NCBI RefSeq assembly: GCF_026212465.1
Contig: NC_080061.1
Coordinates: 22,954,787-23,018,786 of the forward strand
Length of the DNA stretch: 64,000 nt
Reading direction: 5' to 3'
Source: Amaranthus tricolor
Lineage: Eukaryota; Streptophyta; Magnoliopsida; Caryophyllales; Amaranthaceae
The first letter of the stretch is position 1. Each line of letters begins with the position of its first letter. The notes under the pieces are model-generated. The model searched no databases, was not told the DNA's origin, and saw nothing but the letters and a program-made list of their open reading frames with translations. Below are positions 25,546 to 34,433 of this stretch, one piece after another. The position numbers and the translations under genes are program-made.

Positions 25546-27114
25546 TCAGGAAGGAACAGTAGCATGTTCTGTTTCAGCATCTTGATTTGCATTTTGTTCA
25601 GCTACTGGATCATCTTGGTCATCTGTTGGAACAACTAGATTGGGAACAGTCTGCTGGTCCTGTTGTTCTGGCAGTTCCTGGATTTGGTCAGTTTCTTCTG
25701 CCTCTTCTTGTGTAGACTGTTCACTTGTTGTTCCATGATCTTGTACTTTAATTCCCTCATCATCATCTTCCAAGTTTGCAAGACCTATTTTAATATTACT
25801 TGTTTCCTGTTCACTTGTTGAAAAGTTAGTTTCATCAAAAATTATGTGAACAGATTCCTCTACGCACATTGTTCTCTTATTATAAACTCTGTAAGCTTTG
25901 CTATGTGATGAATAACCGAGGAATACTGCTTCATCACTTCTTTCATCAAACTTACCTATATTTCGTTTTCCATTCACATGAACAAAACATTTGCATCCAA
26001 ATACACGAAAATAGGAAATATTTGGTTTAACACCTTTGAGTAATTCATAGGGTGTTTTAGAAGTGATTGGCCTTATTAGTACACGATTCAATATGTAACA
26101 TGCAGCATTGACGGCTTCTGCCCAAAAATTCCTAGGTAGACCACTAGCAATCAACATGGTCCTAGCCATTTCTTCTAAGGTCCTATTTTTCCTTTCTACC
26201 ACTCCATTTTGTTGTGGTGTTCTAGGTGCGGAAAAATTGTGATTTATGCCATGTTCATTGCAATAATTCATGAAGTTTGAATTTTCAAATTCTTTCCCAT
26301 GATCAGACCTTATGTGAACGATTTGATTATTGGTAGATTTTTGTATTTTATTAGCAAAAGAAACAAACTCATCAAAAGCTTCATCTTTGCTTACCAAAAA
26401 TAAGGTCCAAGTAAATTTACTAAAATCATCAACTATGACAAACACATATCTTTTGCCACTACGACTTTGTGTTCTCATAGGTCCACATAAATCCATATGA
26501 ATTAATTCTAATGGTCTAGTGGTAGTCACAACGTTCTTTGATTTAAAGGATGACCGCACTTGTTTTCCTTTAGCACAAGGATCACAAACTTCATTTTTAA
26601 GGAATTTTATTGCAGGTAATCCTCTTACTAGGTCTTTTGATCTTAATGTGTTAATCAATGAATAACTAGCATGACCTAGACGTTTGTGCCAAAGAAGTGG
26701 GTCTTCTTCAATAACACTTAAACACGTTAGACTGTTTGTGGGAACAGTGTCCAGGTCCACCACATAGGTGTTCCCTTTTCTGATTCCCTCCAGCACAGGG
26801 TCTCCTGTACTGTTCCTAGAAATTATGCATCGTTCAGAAGTAAACTTAACAGAGTTACCTTTATCGCAAAATTGAGAAATACTTAACAAATTGTGTTTTA
26901 AATTCTCGACTAAAAATACGTTATCGATGGCATGGGAACTAGACCTTCCAACCTTTCCTTTGGCAATTATCTCACCCTTCATGTTGTCACCGAAGGTTAC
27001 TGTTCCCCCATCATAGGCTTCAAGTGAGAGAAATTTAGATTTGTCACCCGTCATATGCTTGGAACACCCACTGTCGAGATACCATGAGTTGTTCCCCCTC
27101 ACTTGAACCTGCAA
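25546..27114 (-). CDS. Copia protease and integrase region of pol
   Basis: Polyprotein cleavage and integration of the DNA copy. Residues in this open frame: retropepsin D14-S15-G16 in SWYLDSGCSKHMTGD; pre-integrase zinc finger H143, H148, C177, C180 (LWHKRLGHAS...CDPCAKGK); integrase core D208 (HMDLCGP), D271 (IRSDHGKEF), E307 (QQNGVVERKNR), with the canonical 35-residue D-E spacing; C-terminal GKFDERSDEAVFLGYS. The first codon is TTG, so this is not a real start. The frame is continuous with Gag upstream apart from two stops. The C-terminal ~100 residues are Glu/Gln-rich. It ends at a premature TGA (25546-25548). All catalytic residues are present. Confidence 0.92.
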   Translation of the reverse strand: MQVQVRGNNSWYLDSGCSKHMTGDKSKFLSLEAYDGGTVTFGDNMKGEIIAKGKVGRSSSHAIDNVFLVENLKHNLLSISQFCDKGNSVKFTSERCIISRNSTGDPVLEGIRKGNTYVVDLDTVPTNSLTCLSVIEEDPLLWHKRLGHASYSLINTLRSKDLVRGLPAIKFLKNEVCDPCAKGKQVRSSFKSKNVVTTTRPLELIHMDLCGPMRTQSRSGKRYVFVIVDDFSKFTWTLFLVSKDEAFDEFVSFANKIQKSTNNQIVHIRSDHGKEFENSNFMNYCNEHGINHNFSAPRTPQQNGVVERKNRTLEEMARTMLIASGLPRNFWAEAVNAACYILNRVLIRPITSKTPYELLKGVKPNISYFRVFGCKCFVHVNGKRNIGKFDERSDEAVFLGYSSHSKAYRVYNKRTMCVEESVHIIFDETNFSTSEQETSNIKIGLANLEDDDEGIKVQDHGTTSEQSTQEEAEETDQIQELPEQQDQQTVPNLVVPTDDQDDPVAEQNANQDAETEHATVPS

Positions 27115-27201
27115 AGCAAACTAATGGTTAGGTACAGGAACCCATTCATCCTTGGGTTCCTTGTCGACAATACTTGAATCACATTTCTTAATCCATATTC
27201 A
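27115..27201 (-). other. Copia gag-pol junction with two in-frame stops
   Basis: Gag and pol lie in the same frame here. A TGA at 27199-27201 ends Gag after NKNYVE. A TAG occurs about 23 codons later, just before FALQVQVRGN. The bases after the TAG, TTTGCTTTGCAG, resemble a 3' splice acceptor. The stops could be mutations, programmed readthrough sites, or part of a spliced region; sequence alone cannot tell. Confidence 0.6.
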
Positions 27202-28950
27202 TTCGACATAATTTTTATTTGCTTTGATATGCTGTTCCTTCTTTATACATTGATGTTTCAGGTGTCCACTTTTACCACAGAAGGAACATATTTTGCTACT
27301 AGGGAGATCTACATAGACCTTTTTCTTTTTATCATTCTTCATATAGCCTAGTCCTTCTTTACTTTTGATTTTAGCATTTAGAATCCATTTGGGAATTTCA
27401 TTGAATTTCTCTTTTCCTCTTATGTTTATTTTATTTTTCAAATTTTCATTTTCAATTTCGTAGGATTCTAATTTTGATTTCAACTTTTGAAATTCAGTGT
27501 TAACCATGTGAGTAGATATATTGTTTGCATCTTTACTTAATCCTAACAATCTGTTTTGATTCATTTCGATACTAAGGAAAATAAATTCTTGTTTCAATTT
27601 CTCAATTGTCTCTTTCAAAACAACATTCTGATCTAGCAAATTAAAAAATCTGCTTTGTACATCTATTCTAAATGAATTTAGATAGGATACATGATCCTTG
27701 TTTGAGTTGAGGTCTTTCTCGATTTGGAGACACTTGGTGTTCTGTTTTTCTAATTTCTCTTGTGTCTCCAAGAGCAACTTAATTAATTTATTCTTACTGA
27801 GTTTAGACAGTTGTTTAAGAGATGGACTAGAAGACATTACCTCTTTTTCTTTAGACTCTTCATGAGATGCCATGAGACACAGATTTGCGGTTTCTTCCTC
27901 CACTGGAGCTTCTGTCTCAGCCTCGCTCTCCGTATCTCCCCAAGCTGCAATCATTGCTTTTCTAAAATCAGTTTTGAAGTTTCCCTTCTTATATTGTCTT
28001 CCAACTTCTCTTGCTTTTCCCTTGCCCTTCTCATTTTTCCATTGAGGACAATCCTTGATGAAGTGTTTAGTGCTCCCGCATTTGTGGCATTCAAAATTTG
28101 TCTTCAAGTTTGTAGTTCCCTTTTCTTTATTATTTCTTTGATTTCCATATCTTCTGTTCCTGAAGAATTTTTTGAATTTACGTGCCAACAAAGCTGCTTC
28201 CTCTTCACCATCTTCTGAGTCTTCACTATCATCTGCTGCCAGAGCCAATCCTTTGTTTCGGGAACTGTCAGCGGTTCCCAAATGCAATTCATGGGTCATT
28301 AGAGAACCAACCAGCTCTTCCAAATTAAACTTGGTGAAATCTTTGGACTCCTGGATGGCAGTGACCTTTGCTCTCCAGCGTTCGTCTTGAGGAAGACTCC
28401 TAAGTACTTTCCTAACTTGTTCATCAACGGGAATGATTCTACCAAGAGAGACTAACTCATTCGTAATGTTTGTGAACCTAGTGAACATCTCTTGAATGTT
28501 TTCCCTCGGTTCCATGACGAATCTTTCATATTTGGACATTAGCAAGTCAATCTTGGATCGCTTTACTTCACTAGTACCTTCATGGGTAACTTCTAGCAGG
28601 TCCCAAATCTGCTTAGCGGTTTTGCAACCCATAATGCGATTGTGCTCATTTGGACCAAGCCCACAGTGAAGTAACTTGATAGCAAGAGCGTTCATCTCCA
28701 TCTTTTGAAAATCTTCTTTTTCATATTCAGTGATTGGTTTTGGAACAGCTTCATTGTTGGAGTTGATGGTCGTCACCTCAAAGTCTCCAATTTCAATGAC
28801 TCTCCAAACTTGATAGTTTTCGGCTTTTATGAAGATTTCCATTCTATTTTTCCAGTAAGTATAGAATTTCCCATCGAACATGGGTGGCCTTTGTGTGGAG
28901 TACCCCTCTTCCATGCGCTCGTTCATCTTCAACATCTTTCCAGGGAACAT
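27199..28950 (-). CDS. gag: Copia Gag (Sirevirus type, two zinc knuckles)
   Basis: Capsid/nucleocapsid protein that packages element RNA. 583 residues from the ATG at 28950, about 40 bp from the primer binding site; a second ATG at residue 9 is also possible. Landmarks: RPPMFDGKFYTYWKNRM at 21-37, the typical start of Copia Gag; the Gag/UBN2-like helical domain about 60-225 (KQIWDLLEVTHEGT, LVSLGRIIPVDEQVRKVLRSLP); first CCHC knuckle C288, C291, H296, C301; a long coiled-coil-like stretch about 385-510 (LIKLLLETQEKLEKQ); second CCHC knuckle C555, C558, H563, C568. The long Gag with a distant second knuckle supports Sirevirus membership. No internal break seen. Confidence 0.92.
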   Translation of the reverse strand: MFPGKMLKMNERMEEGYSTQRPPMFDGKFYTYWKNRMEIFIKAENYQVWRVIEIGDFEVTTINSNNEAVPKPITEYEKEDFQKMEMNALAIKLLHCGLGPNEHNRIMGCKTAKQIWDLLEVTHEGTSEVKRSKIDLLMSKYERFVMEPRENIQEMFTRFTNITNELVSLGRIIPVDEQVRKVLRSLPQDERWRAKVTAIQESKDFTKFNLEELVGSLMTHELHLGTADSSRNKGLALAADDSEDSEDGEEEAALLARKFKKFFRNRRYGNQRNNKEKGTTNLKTNFECHKCGSTKHFIKDCPQWKNEKGKGKAREVGRQYKKGNFKTDFRKAMIAAWGDTESEAETEAPVEEETANLCLMASHEESKEKEVMSSSPSLKQLSKLSKNKLIKLLLETQEKLEKQNTKCLQIEKDLNSNKDHVSYLNSFRIDVQSRFFNLLDQNVVLKETIEKLKQEFIFLSIEMNQNRLLGLSKDANNISTHMVNTEFQKLKSKLESYEIENENLKNKINIRGKEKFNEIPKWILNAKIKSKEGLGYMKNDKKKKVYVDLPSSKICSFCGKSGHLKHQCIKKEQHIKANKNYVE

Positions 28951-28990
28951 GATACTGCTCTCAGGGTTTCCTGATTAAATGAGGAACAGG

Positions 28991-29004
28991 GCTCTGATAC
29001 CAAT
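28991..29004 (-). other. Copia primer binding site (tRNA-iMet)
   Basis: On the minus strand ATTGGTATCAGAGC follows the 5' LTR. TGGTATCAGAGC is complementary to the 3' end of plant initiator tRNA-Met, the usual Copia primer. Confidence 0.93.
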
Positions 29005-30248
29005 TGTAGGAATGCTAATGGATGATCGAATGCAACAAGAGGGGGGGTGAATTGTTGTGTAGTAGGTTTAAGATTTTTGCCTCTAATTTTTGCGGAATTG
29101 TATCAAGAACAAAACTTAAACTCAAAAAGGAAAAGAAAAATAATAAAGGAGACAAAGATTTTACGTGGAAACCTTCTTGGCCTAATAAGAAGGAAAAACC
29201 ACGACCCCCCGGGATTTCAAAATTCTCACTATGTTAAGGCAATCAATTACAATTACACAAAACAATGTTTGCTTCACTTGAAGCTTCTCAATTCTCTAAA
29301 TGCTTCACTCAAAGCTTCTCTATTTAGGCCTACTTCTCTTCTCTTCTCTTTCTCTCCTTCTCTTTCTCTTCTCTCGATTCTATTCTCTATTCCCTTAGAC
29401 TTCCCATAAGTCTAATTACAACAAAACACTCAATTACCCTTTACAAGGCCAATTCTCATGAAGATTAAAATTAAGTAGTTGCTCAAGAAAAATATAATGA
29501 ATTAATTGGCATTCAAAAACAGAAAATATTTTTCTTTGAATAATCTCCCTTAAATGGACACTCTCTATTCTTATCCGCTTAACCGTAGCTTCCCTCTTTT
29601 ATAAAGGGAACAGCCGTCAGTGCACTCAGCCCACGTTCTCCATGAGATGCACTTATCCCACGACTTCCATAAACTTACTTGCTTCCAAAGAAAGTGGGAA
29701 GTTAGTTGAAAGTAGGAGTGGAACATAACTGCTGTACGGTTAATATTACATGGGTTAAAGGAAGATCCTAAAATGTAGGAGACTAAATCAAAGTAGAGAA
29801 CAAGTCTCTTGGATGTCCGAGTTTATAGGAGATAAACAAGGAATTAGTCTTCTCCATGTTTTTAGGCGTATTAAAAATATTTTGCCAATTAATAAATAAA
29901 TTTAATTAAGCAACTAATTGAATTTTAACCTCTTACATTAACTAAAAACAGAAAACATAATTTTCGTAACTTCCAGTCAATGTCTTCTTCAGACCTGTAT
30001 TGTGGGGAACAGCGCACTGTCTCCATCTACAACTTTCGTCAGGACTTCAACTCTAGGAACAGTAAACTGACTTCTAAAGCAATTGCCCAACTTCTTGGAT
30101 ATTTGAGACATGTACAACTTCCACGAATCAAGTCATAGGCTTCATCAACGATTCAAATTAAACCGGATATATACCTACAAAACAATCTCTAAAAATATGT
30201 TTGTTTATTTAAGAGTGAAGTCATCATCAAAACCTTAAGAGGCCAACA
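29005..30248 (-). repeat. 5' LTR of the Copia element (1244 bp)
   Basis: In element direction it starts TGTTGGCC at 30248 and ends CCTACA at 29005, with intact TG/CA termini. It carries a minus-strand TATAAAAG at 29596-29603 as the likely core promoter. It is nearly identical to the 3' LTR; the main length difference is a 5-bp indel near 29104. Confidence 0.95.
29596..29603 (-). promoter_or_regulatory. TATA box in Copia 5' LTR
   Basis: TATAAAAG on the minus strand, preceded by GGCTGTTCCCTT, and present in both LTRs. Position and form fit a core promoter driving the element RNA toward lower coordinates. Confidence 0.55.
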
Positions 30249-30253
30249 GGAAC
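30249..30253. repeat. Target site duplication GGAAC, right copy (Copia element)
   Basis: Exact match to 19641-19645, directly after the Copia LTR end GGCCAACA. Confidence 0.95.
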
Positions 30254-30572
30254 AATTATACTCCATGTGCGAATAGGGGAAAGAAGCGGAAACAGAACAA
30301 TGCCCGTGCGATTCACAGTGGTAGATCTGACGTTCCCCTACAACGCCATCATGGGATTCCCACTCATCAACAAAATCAAAGCGACAATCTTCCCTCACCA
30401 ACTCTTGTTACAGTTTGAGCAGGACGACGGACAAGTGGGCATCCTCAAGGGAGACCAGGTAATGGCCTTCCAATGCCTCATCAACACCATGAAACGAGGA
30501 ACTTCCGTCATCCCTTCTAAAAGAGGAAGGGGAGAAAGGTCTCCTTCCGTCATGAGTATAAATGGACAATAG
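30254..30572 (+). CDS. gag-pro: Gypsy protease, C-terminal part, displaced by the Copia insertion
   Basis: The frame that breaks off at 19645 resumes here without shift. The segment carries the second half of the retropepsin: VRFTVVDLTFPYNAIMGFP, where YNAIMGFP matches the conserved protease flap-to-C-terminal region (YNAILGRP in relatives), then LINKIKATIFPHQLLLQFEQ. It ends at a TAA after SINGQ. Relatives with a full pol would continue into reverse transcriptase; this element stops just past the protease, so it never had, or has cleanly lost, its polymerase and integrase. The apparent start at 30267 is a GTG and not real. Confidence 0.85.
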
Positions 30573-30925
30573 CCCTCATTCATCAGTCTCAATTTCAACT
30601 AAAAGCAGCATTAGTCGAATTAGACAATAGCTCTCATTCATCAGTTACAATCGTTTGTCCGTGACAATTTCAATTTCAATATAACAAAAGTTTCAACATT
30701 TTATTCATCATCCAACGTCAAGTTCCAATGTTTCTAATTATTCAGTGTTATATTTTACTTTCTCATAATTATCTAGTCTTCAAAATGAAGAGTTGTCGGA
30801 CGTACTCGACATCCGTTCACACAGCCTTAAGTTATCAAGTATTCGACGCCTACTGAACTTCCTTATTGAAAATCTTGTTAAAATTAGTGTTTTCCAAAGA
30901 CTCGGCGGCAATCAGTGTCATCTGT

Positions 30926-32820
30926 AAAGTCGGATCCCAAAACAGGTCTTAAAAGCTAAGAAGCTTGGGATAAATCTAAGTGTGAAAGGATTGCTCATAA
31001 TTCGTCCGACTTATAGACGTGACTGGTTAGTTGCCGCATCATCCATACTAGCTGTGGAATGTGATGAGGTCACGTCATCCTCATTCACATTGCACTTTAT
31101 CACAATTCATTCAAGCGCTGATCTAAGTCGCGACCAACATGGTAGGCACCAATACGCCCAATCCGTGAAGTCGACAAATCGGGCCCCTTATATTTGCTAA
31201 CGGAAGCGTTCACCACACATCCGCGGAAGTATTCTATTTTCCACGAAGTGCCCGACAATTGCAAAAAGTAGTTGAGGCTTCTGAATTGAATCTTTAAAAC
31301 TTGCGGAAGATATCACGAAGGAGCCACGGTGGCTATAGAATTTCGAGAATATTGGTTCTGTCTTCAGAGTCTATAAGTCGGACTCTATATATGACCAACT
31401 TTCTTGCAATTTTTCTAAGTTATGAAAATTCCACAATGGGTCTATGCAGGTATTATTTATTCCGCGCAATGTTTTATATAGCTGAGTTCACTTGCCTTGG
31501 TGTTGCCCTACAATTCCTATAAGGCATGAAAAATTATTGTGGAAGATTTTCGTGTCATGGATAAGTCGGACCCCCAATGAGGGGGAAATATGGAAAAAAT
31601 TTTCTAAGTTATCAGGCTTCCTCATGGAGGGTCGATAAGTCGGACCCTAATTTAGACCCAAAAAGGTAAAAACGTTGGGAAAAATCTAAGTATGAGGATT
31701 GTTCATTCTACCATCTGACTTATAGATGTGGCGGATCTTTTGCCGCGTCACTCGTGATAGCCTTGGAATAAAAATGAAGTCGCGTCATCCTCCTGAGCGT
31801 TACAAACCCCTACATGATCAACTTCCAAATTTTCAAAGTTCCAATAAATGCGTGCTTATCGTGGAAAGATTTTCGTATTGTCCGTATGGGTGAAGACGCG
31901 GACCCTTACATTCATTCCGTGGCATAAAAAATATGAGGCTCGTCAAGAAGAGAAATTTTTCAAAGTATTTGCTCATTTCGCGTCATAGAAGAATAACGGG
32001 CTTGTTAAGACGAAGAGAAATTGCGAGTATTTTTATCGTTCCGCGATGTCGATAAGTCGGACACCCAGAAGTGTGAAAATATTGATAATTTCTCTAAGTT
32101 ATCAAATTTCCTATCGACCCCATAGAATCGATAAGTCGGACCCTAAATTACACTCCAAGGGAAATACAAAAAATTCTAAGTATAGAGATTGCCCATTTTA
32201 CCGTCCGACTTATAAATCTTGCGAATCCTTATTCCGCGTCATCCTCCATAGCGTCATATGAGCAACTTCCAATCTTTCGAAGCATTCTTATCGATCCGCG
32301 ATATAGATAAGTCGGACCCCTAGGTGCCCCCAATAATTTTGTGAAATATTCTAAGTATGGAAGAATTCTCGTACTTTTCGTATGATCGAAGACACGGACC
32401 TTTGTGCTCATTCCGCGTCCTAGAAGAACAAGGGGCTTGCTAAGACGAGAAAAATTGTTCAGGTATTTTTATCGTTCCGCGATGTCAATAAGTCGGAACC
32501 CCCTAAGTCCTTCAGTGAAGTTCTAAAAATCAAAGTATAAATCTAAGTCGCGTCATCAACACGCGTGATTTACGGTTTGGACTTCAATATGTGAGGGTCA
32601 ACTTACTCATGCCACGGCATATTATCCTCCTAAGACTCCACGACATATAATAGCGAGAAGGAAGATTTAACAATAAGGTTGGTATCTTGTCCGTGGGGTC
32701 GACAAGTCGGACCTCCTTTGATGGTAACCTCGCCCCAAAAATCTTCCATGTCTCGAGAATTCCACGACTTCAAAAAATAAAAATTAAAAAAAATAGTAAT
32801 AATAATAAAAAAGAAAAAAA

Positions 32821-32870
<50 letters not shown>

Positions 32871-33240
32871 ATAAAAATTAATGTGATCCGCATAGTAGAC
32901 AAGTCGGATCCCCTTTGGGGGCTATCTTGCTCCAAAATTTAAAAATATTCAAGTATTCCGTTTGCCGCGGCATTGCATTGATAGAAGCTGAACTGAGTAT
33001 TGATATACGAAGTCGTGCGATATGCCACACAAGAAACTAGTTGTCTCAGTTGGTCTGGAGCGTTGCATTGTGTATTGGAGGTCGTGGCATCAAAACTTCT
33101 TGCCAACATTTTTGCTACTGAATATCGATGGCTAAGGCAAATCCCACAACATGCACAAGCCGCGTCTTCGGGTACAATATACTCCGAGATATCATGTAAA
33201 CTTCTTCGTGTGGACCGCAAGGTCGACAAGTCGGACCCCC
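30926..33240. repeat. Degenerate repeat family, core ATAAGTCGGAC, in both orientations
   Basis: Direct copies or close variants lie near 30926, 31171, 31373, 31561, 31634, 32051, 32131, 32306, 32487, 32702, 32899 and 33224. Inverted copies (TCCGACTTATAG or variants) lie near 31005, 31714 and 32203. Longer blocks also recur about 430-500 bp apart, for example 31561-31730 with 32051-32215, and 31965-32060 with 32412-32500. Each inverted copy sits about 70-80 bp after a direct one, so the transcript could fold into stems. Confidence 0.75.
32824..32867 (+). repeat. (TAA)n microsatellite
   Basis: About 14 uninterrupted TAA units inside a longer A/T-only stretch (about 32776-32880) in the Gypsy 3' region. 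Likely length-polymorphic. Confidence 0.95.
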
Positions 33241-33761
33241 TTGCGTGGGTACAAACTCGAAAATATTCTAAGAAGTGAAAATAGTCACGGCATCCAAGTA
33301 ATAAAGGCTGGACTGCAAGCATCAAATTATAAAGAATCCGTGTGATATGCAGATAAGTGGATAGCTGTCTCAACTTGTTCCAAGTACCTCACGCTATCCC
33401 AGAGGTCGCAGGATCAAACCCTTCTAGCTACGTTTTTGTTTTTGACTGGAGCTACTCCGCGGCATGTTCGTTTTCCCCTTGGAGTTCGCGCTTCATACGG
33501 TTATTTTGAAAAGATCATAACTTTTTCGTTACAACTCAGAATTCGACATGTGAACAGTCGATTCGAAGTTTACAAGCCCAATTTTCAGAATCCGCCCAAT
33601 GATCTGTCAAATTGTGAACATATTCATCTTCTTAAGTGTTCGAACGCTCTCTACGATCATATTCCTTCATTAACGCTAAGGGGTTTTGGTAGATGCTTAC
33701 CGTTTCTGCACAAAGGAAGATATTTCAAGTCGTTGGGGCTCCCTCCTCATATCATCCTTCA

Positions 33762-33775
33762 TGCATGGGGCTAAA
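33762..33775 (+). other. Polypurine-like tract of the Gypsy element
   Basis: GCATGGGGCTAAA directly precedes the 3' LTR. It is a short, impure tract, but the position and the GGGGCTAA form fit what I recall of Tat elements. Confidence 0.5.
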
Positions 33776-34428
33776 TGTCATGGTATCACTTACCTAACTT
33801 ATTTATTTATTTAAATTATTAATGTCATTTTACCTTAATGACCTTTGACCTTCTGAATTGACCTTGACTTTTAGTCAATGAGCCTTTCTGGATTCTCCCA
33901 TCTCTTCAATTGGCCCATAAACAAATAACTCATACAAAGCGCTAACTCCTTCTAGACAAATAACCTCCTATTTGACCTAACTTCCCACTCCCCCTCAATG
34001 CTTGGTTATCCTTCTTCCGTGGATAACAACTGCCCACTGCTCCCATGATCTTCAACCTCTTCTCTCTGAAGTAACTTCCTCCTTAACCATTATAAATAGG
34101 GACAACCATCAGAGAGGAGGGGAACATCTGAAAATAATCCTCTTAAGTATCCTTACTCATACTCCACTTCATTAGCCTACCCAAATTCCAGTAACATCAA
34201 CCACGGCATCTTTTTGCACTCAATTTATAATCATCTACTCCATATTCTCATTTCCACGTTCTAACTTGAGCGTCGGAGGGGTTTTCCGGGAGATCACCCC
34301 TCGGACAAGGCTAACGTGTTGTTTTGCAGGGATTCAAGTCGCTTCCTTCCACGAATCGCCGCACCTGATAACGCTTCCACTTATAGTATTTCAAGTGTTT
34401 CCTACTTCCTCGTTTCATAACCGAAACA
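33776..34428 (+). repeat. 3' LTR of the Gypsy element (653 bp)
   Basis: Collinear with 16968-17616, TG...CA termini intact (TGTCATGG to CGAAACA), TATA box at 34091-34098. It differs from the left copy at more than 20 positions, including a rearranged stretch at CCACGGCATCTTTTTGCACTC. Confidence 0.95.
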
Positions 34429-34433
34429 CATAC
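34429..34433. repeat. Target site duplication CATAC, right copy (Gypsy element)
   Basis: Identical to 16963-16967; satellite sequence continues directly with GCTTGAAA. Confidence 0.95.

Larger units (their letters stand above)
19646..30248 (-). mobile_element. Ty1/Copia retrotransposon, Sirevirus (SIRE/Maximus) type, nested in the Gypsy ORF
   Basis: A 10.6 kb element on the minus strand with 1.24-1.25 kb LTRs and a GGAAC duplication. Domain order in its own direction is Gag, protease, integrase, reverse transcriptase, RNase H, so integrase precedes RT as in Copia. Sirevirus assignment rests on four traits: two separate zinc knuckles in a long Gag, a Gag start close to the tRNA-iMet primer site, an extra ORF between pol and the 3' LTR, and more than one polypurine-tract-like motif. 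The coding region has stops and frameshifts, so this copy cannot make an intact polyprotein. By eye the LTRs differ at about 15 sites and one 5-bp indel, so it is younger than its host element. Confidence 0.92.
30573..33775 (+). other. Long 3' noncoding region of the Gypsy element
   Basis: About 3.2 kb with no reverse transcriptase, RNase H or integrase motif in any frame and only scattered short open frames. The last (33436-33774, 112 codons) matches nothing I recognise. The region is dominated by degenerate repeats with core ATAAGTCGGAC and includes an AAT microsatellite. Long, variable, repeat-bearing 3' regions are known for Tat-lineage elements. Confidence 0.8.
16968..34428 (+). mobile_element. 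Ty3/Gypsy LTR retrotransposon, Tat-like, Gag-protease only, with nested Copia element
   Basis: A complete element bounded by LTRs that start TGTCATGG and end in CGAAAYA, flanked by a perfect CATAC duplication. Order: 5' LTR, primer binding site, Gag-protease ORF, ~3.2 kb of noncoding DNA, polypurine stretch, 3' LTR. Without the nested insertion it would be about 6.85 kb. The Gag core, the atypical zinc-knuckle region (CDYHKEHGH..C) and the DTGS protease resemble the Tat branch of plant Gypsy elements. No reverse transcriptase, RNase H or integrase motifs are visible, so it would depend on a related autonomous element. By eye the two LTRs differ at more than 20 sites plus a small indel. Lineage comes from recalled protein similarity, not a search. 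Confidence 0.9.

Noticed and set aside
33436..33774. 112-codon open frame just before the Gypsy 3' LTR
   Set aside because: No recognisable domain. The stretch looks like noncoding 3' sequence, so it is described within the 3' region only.
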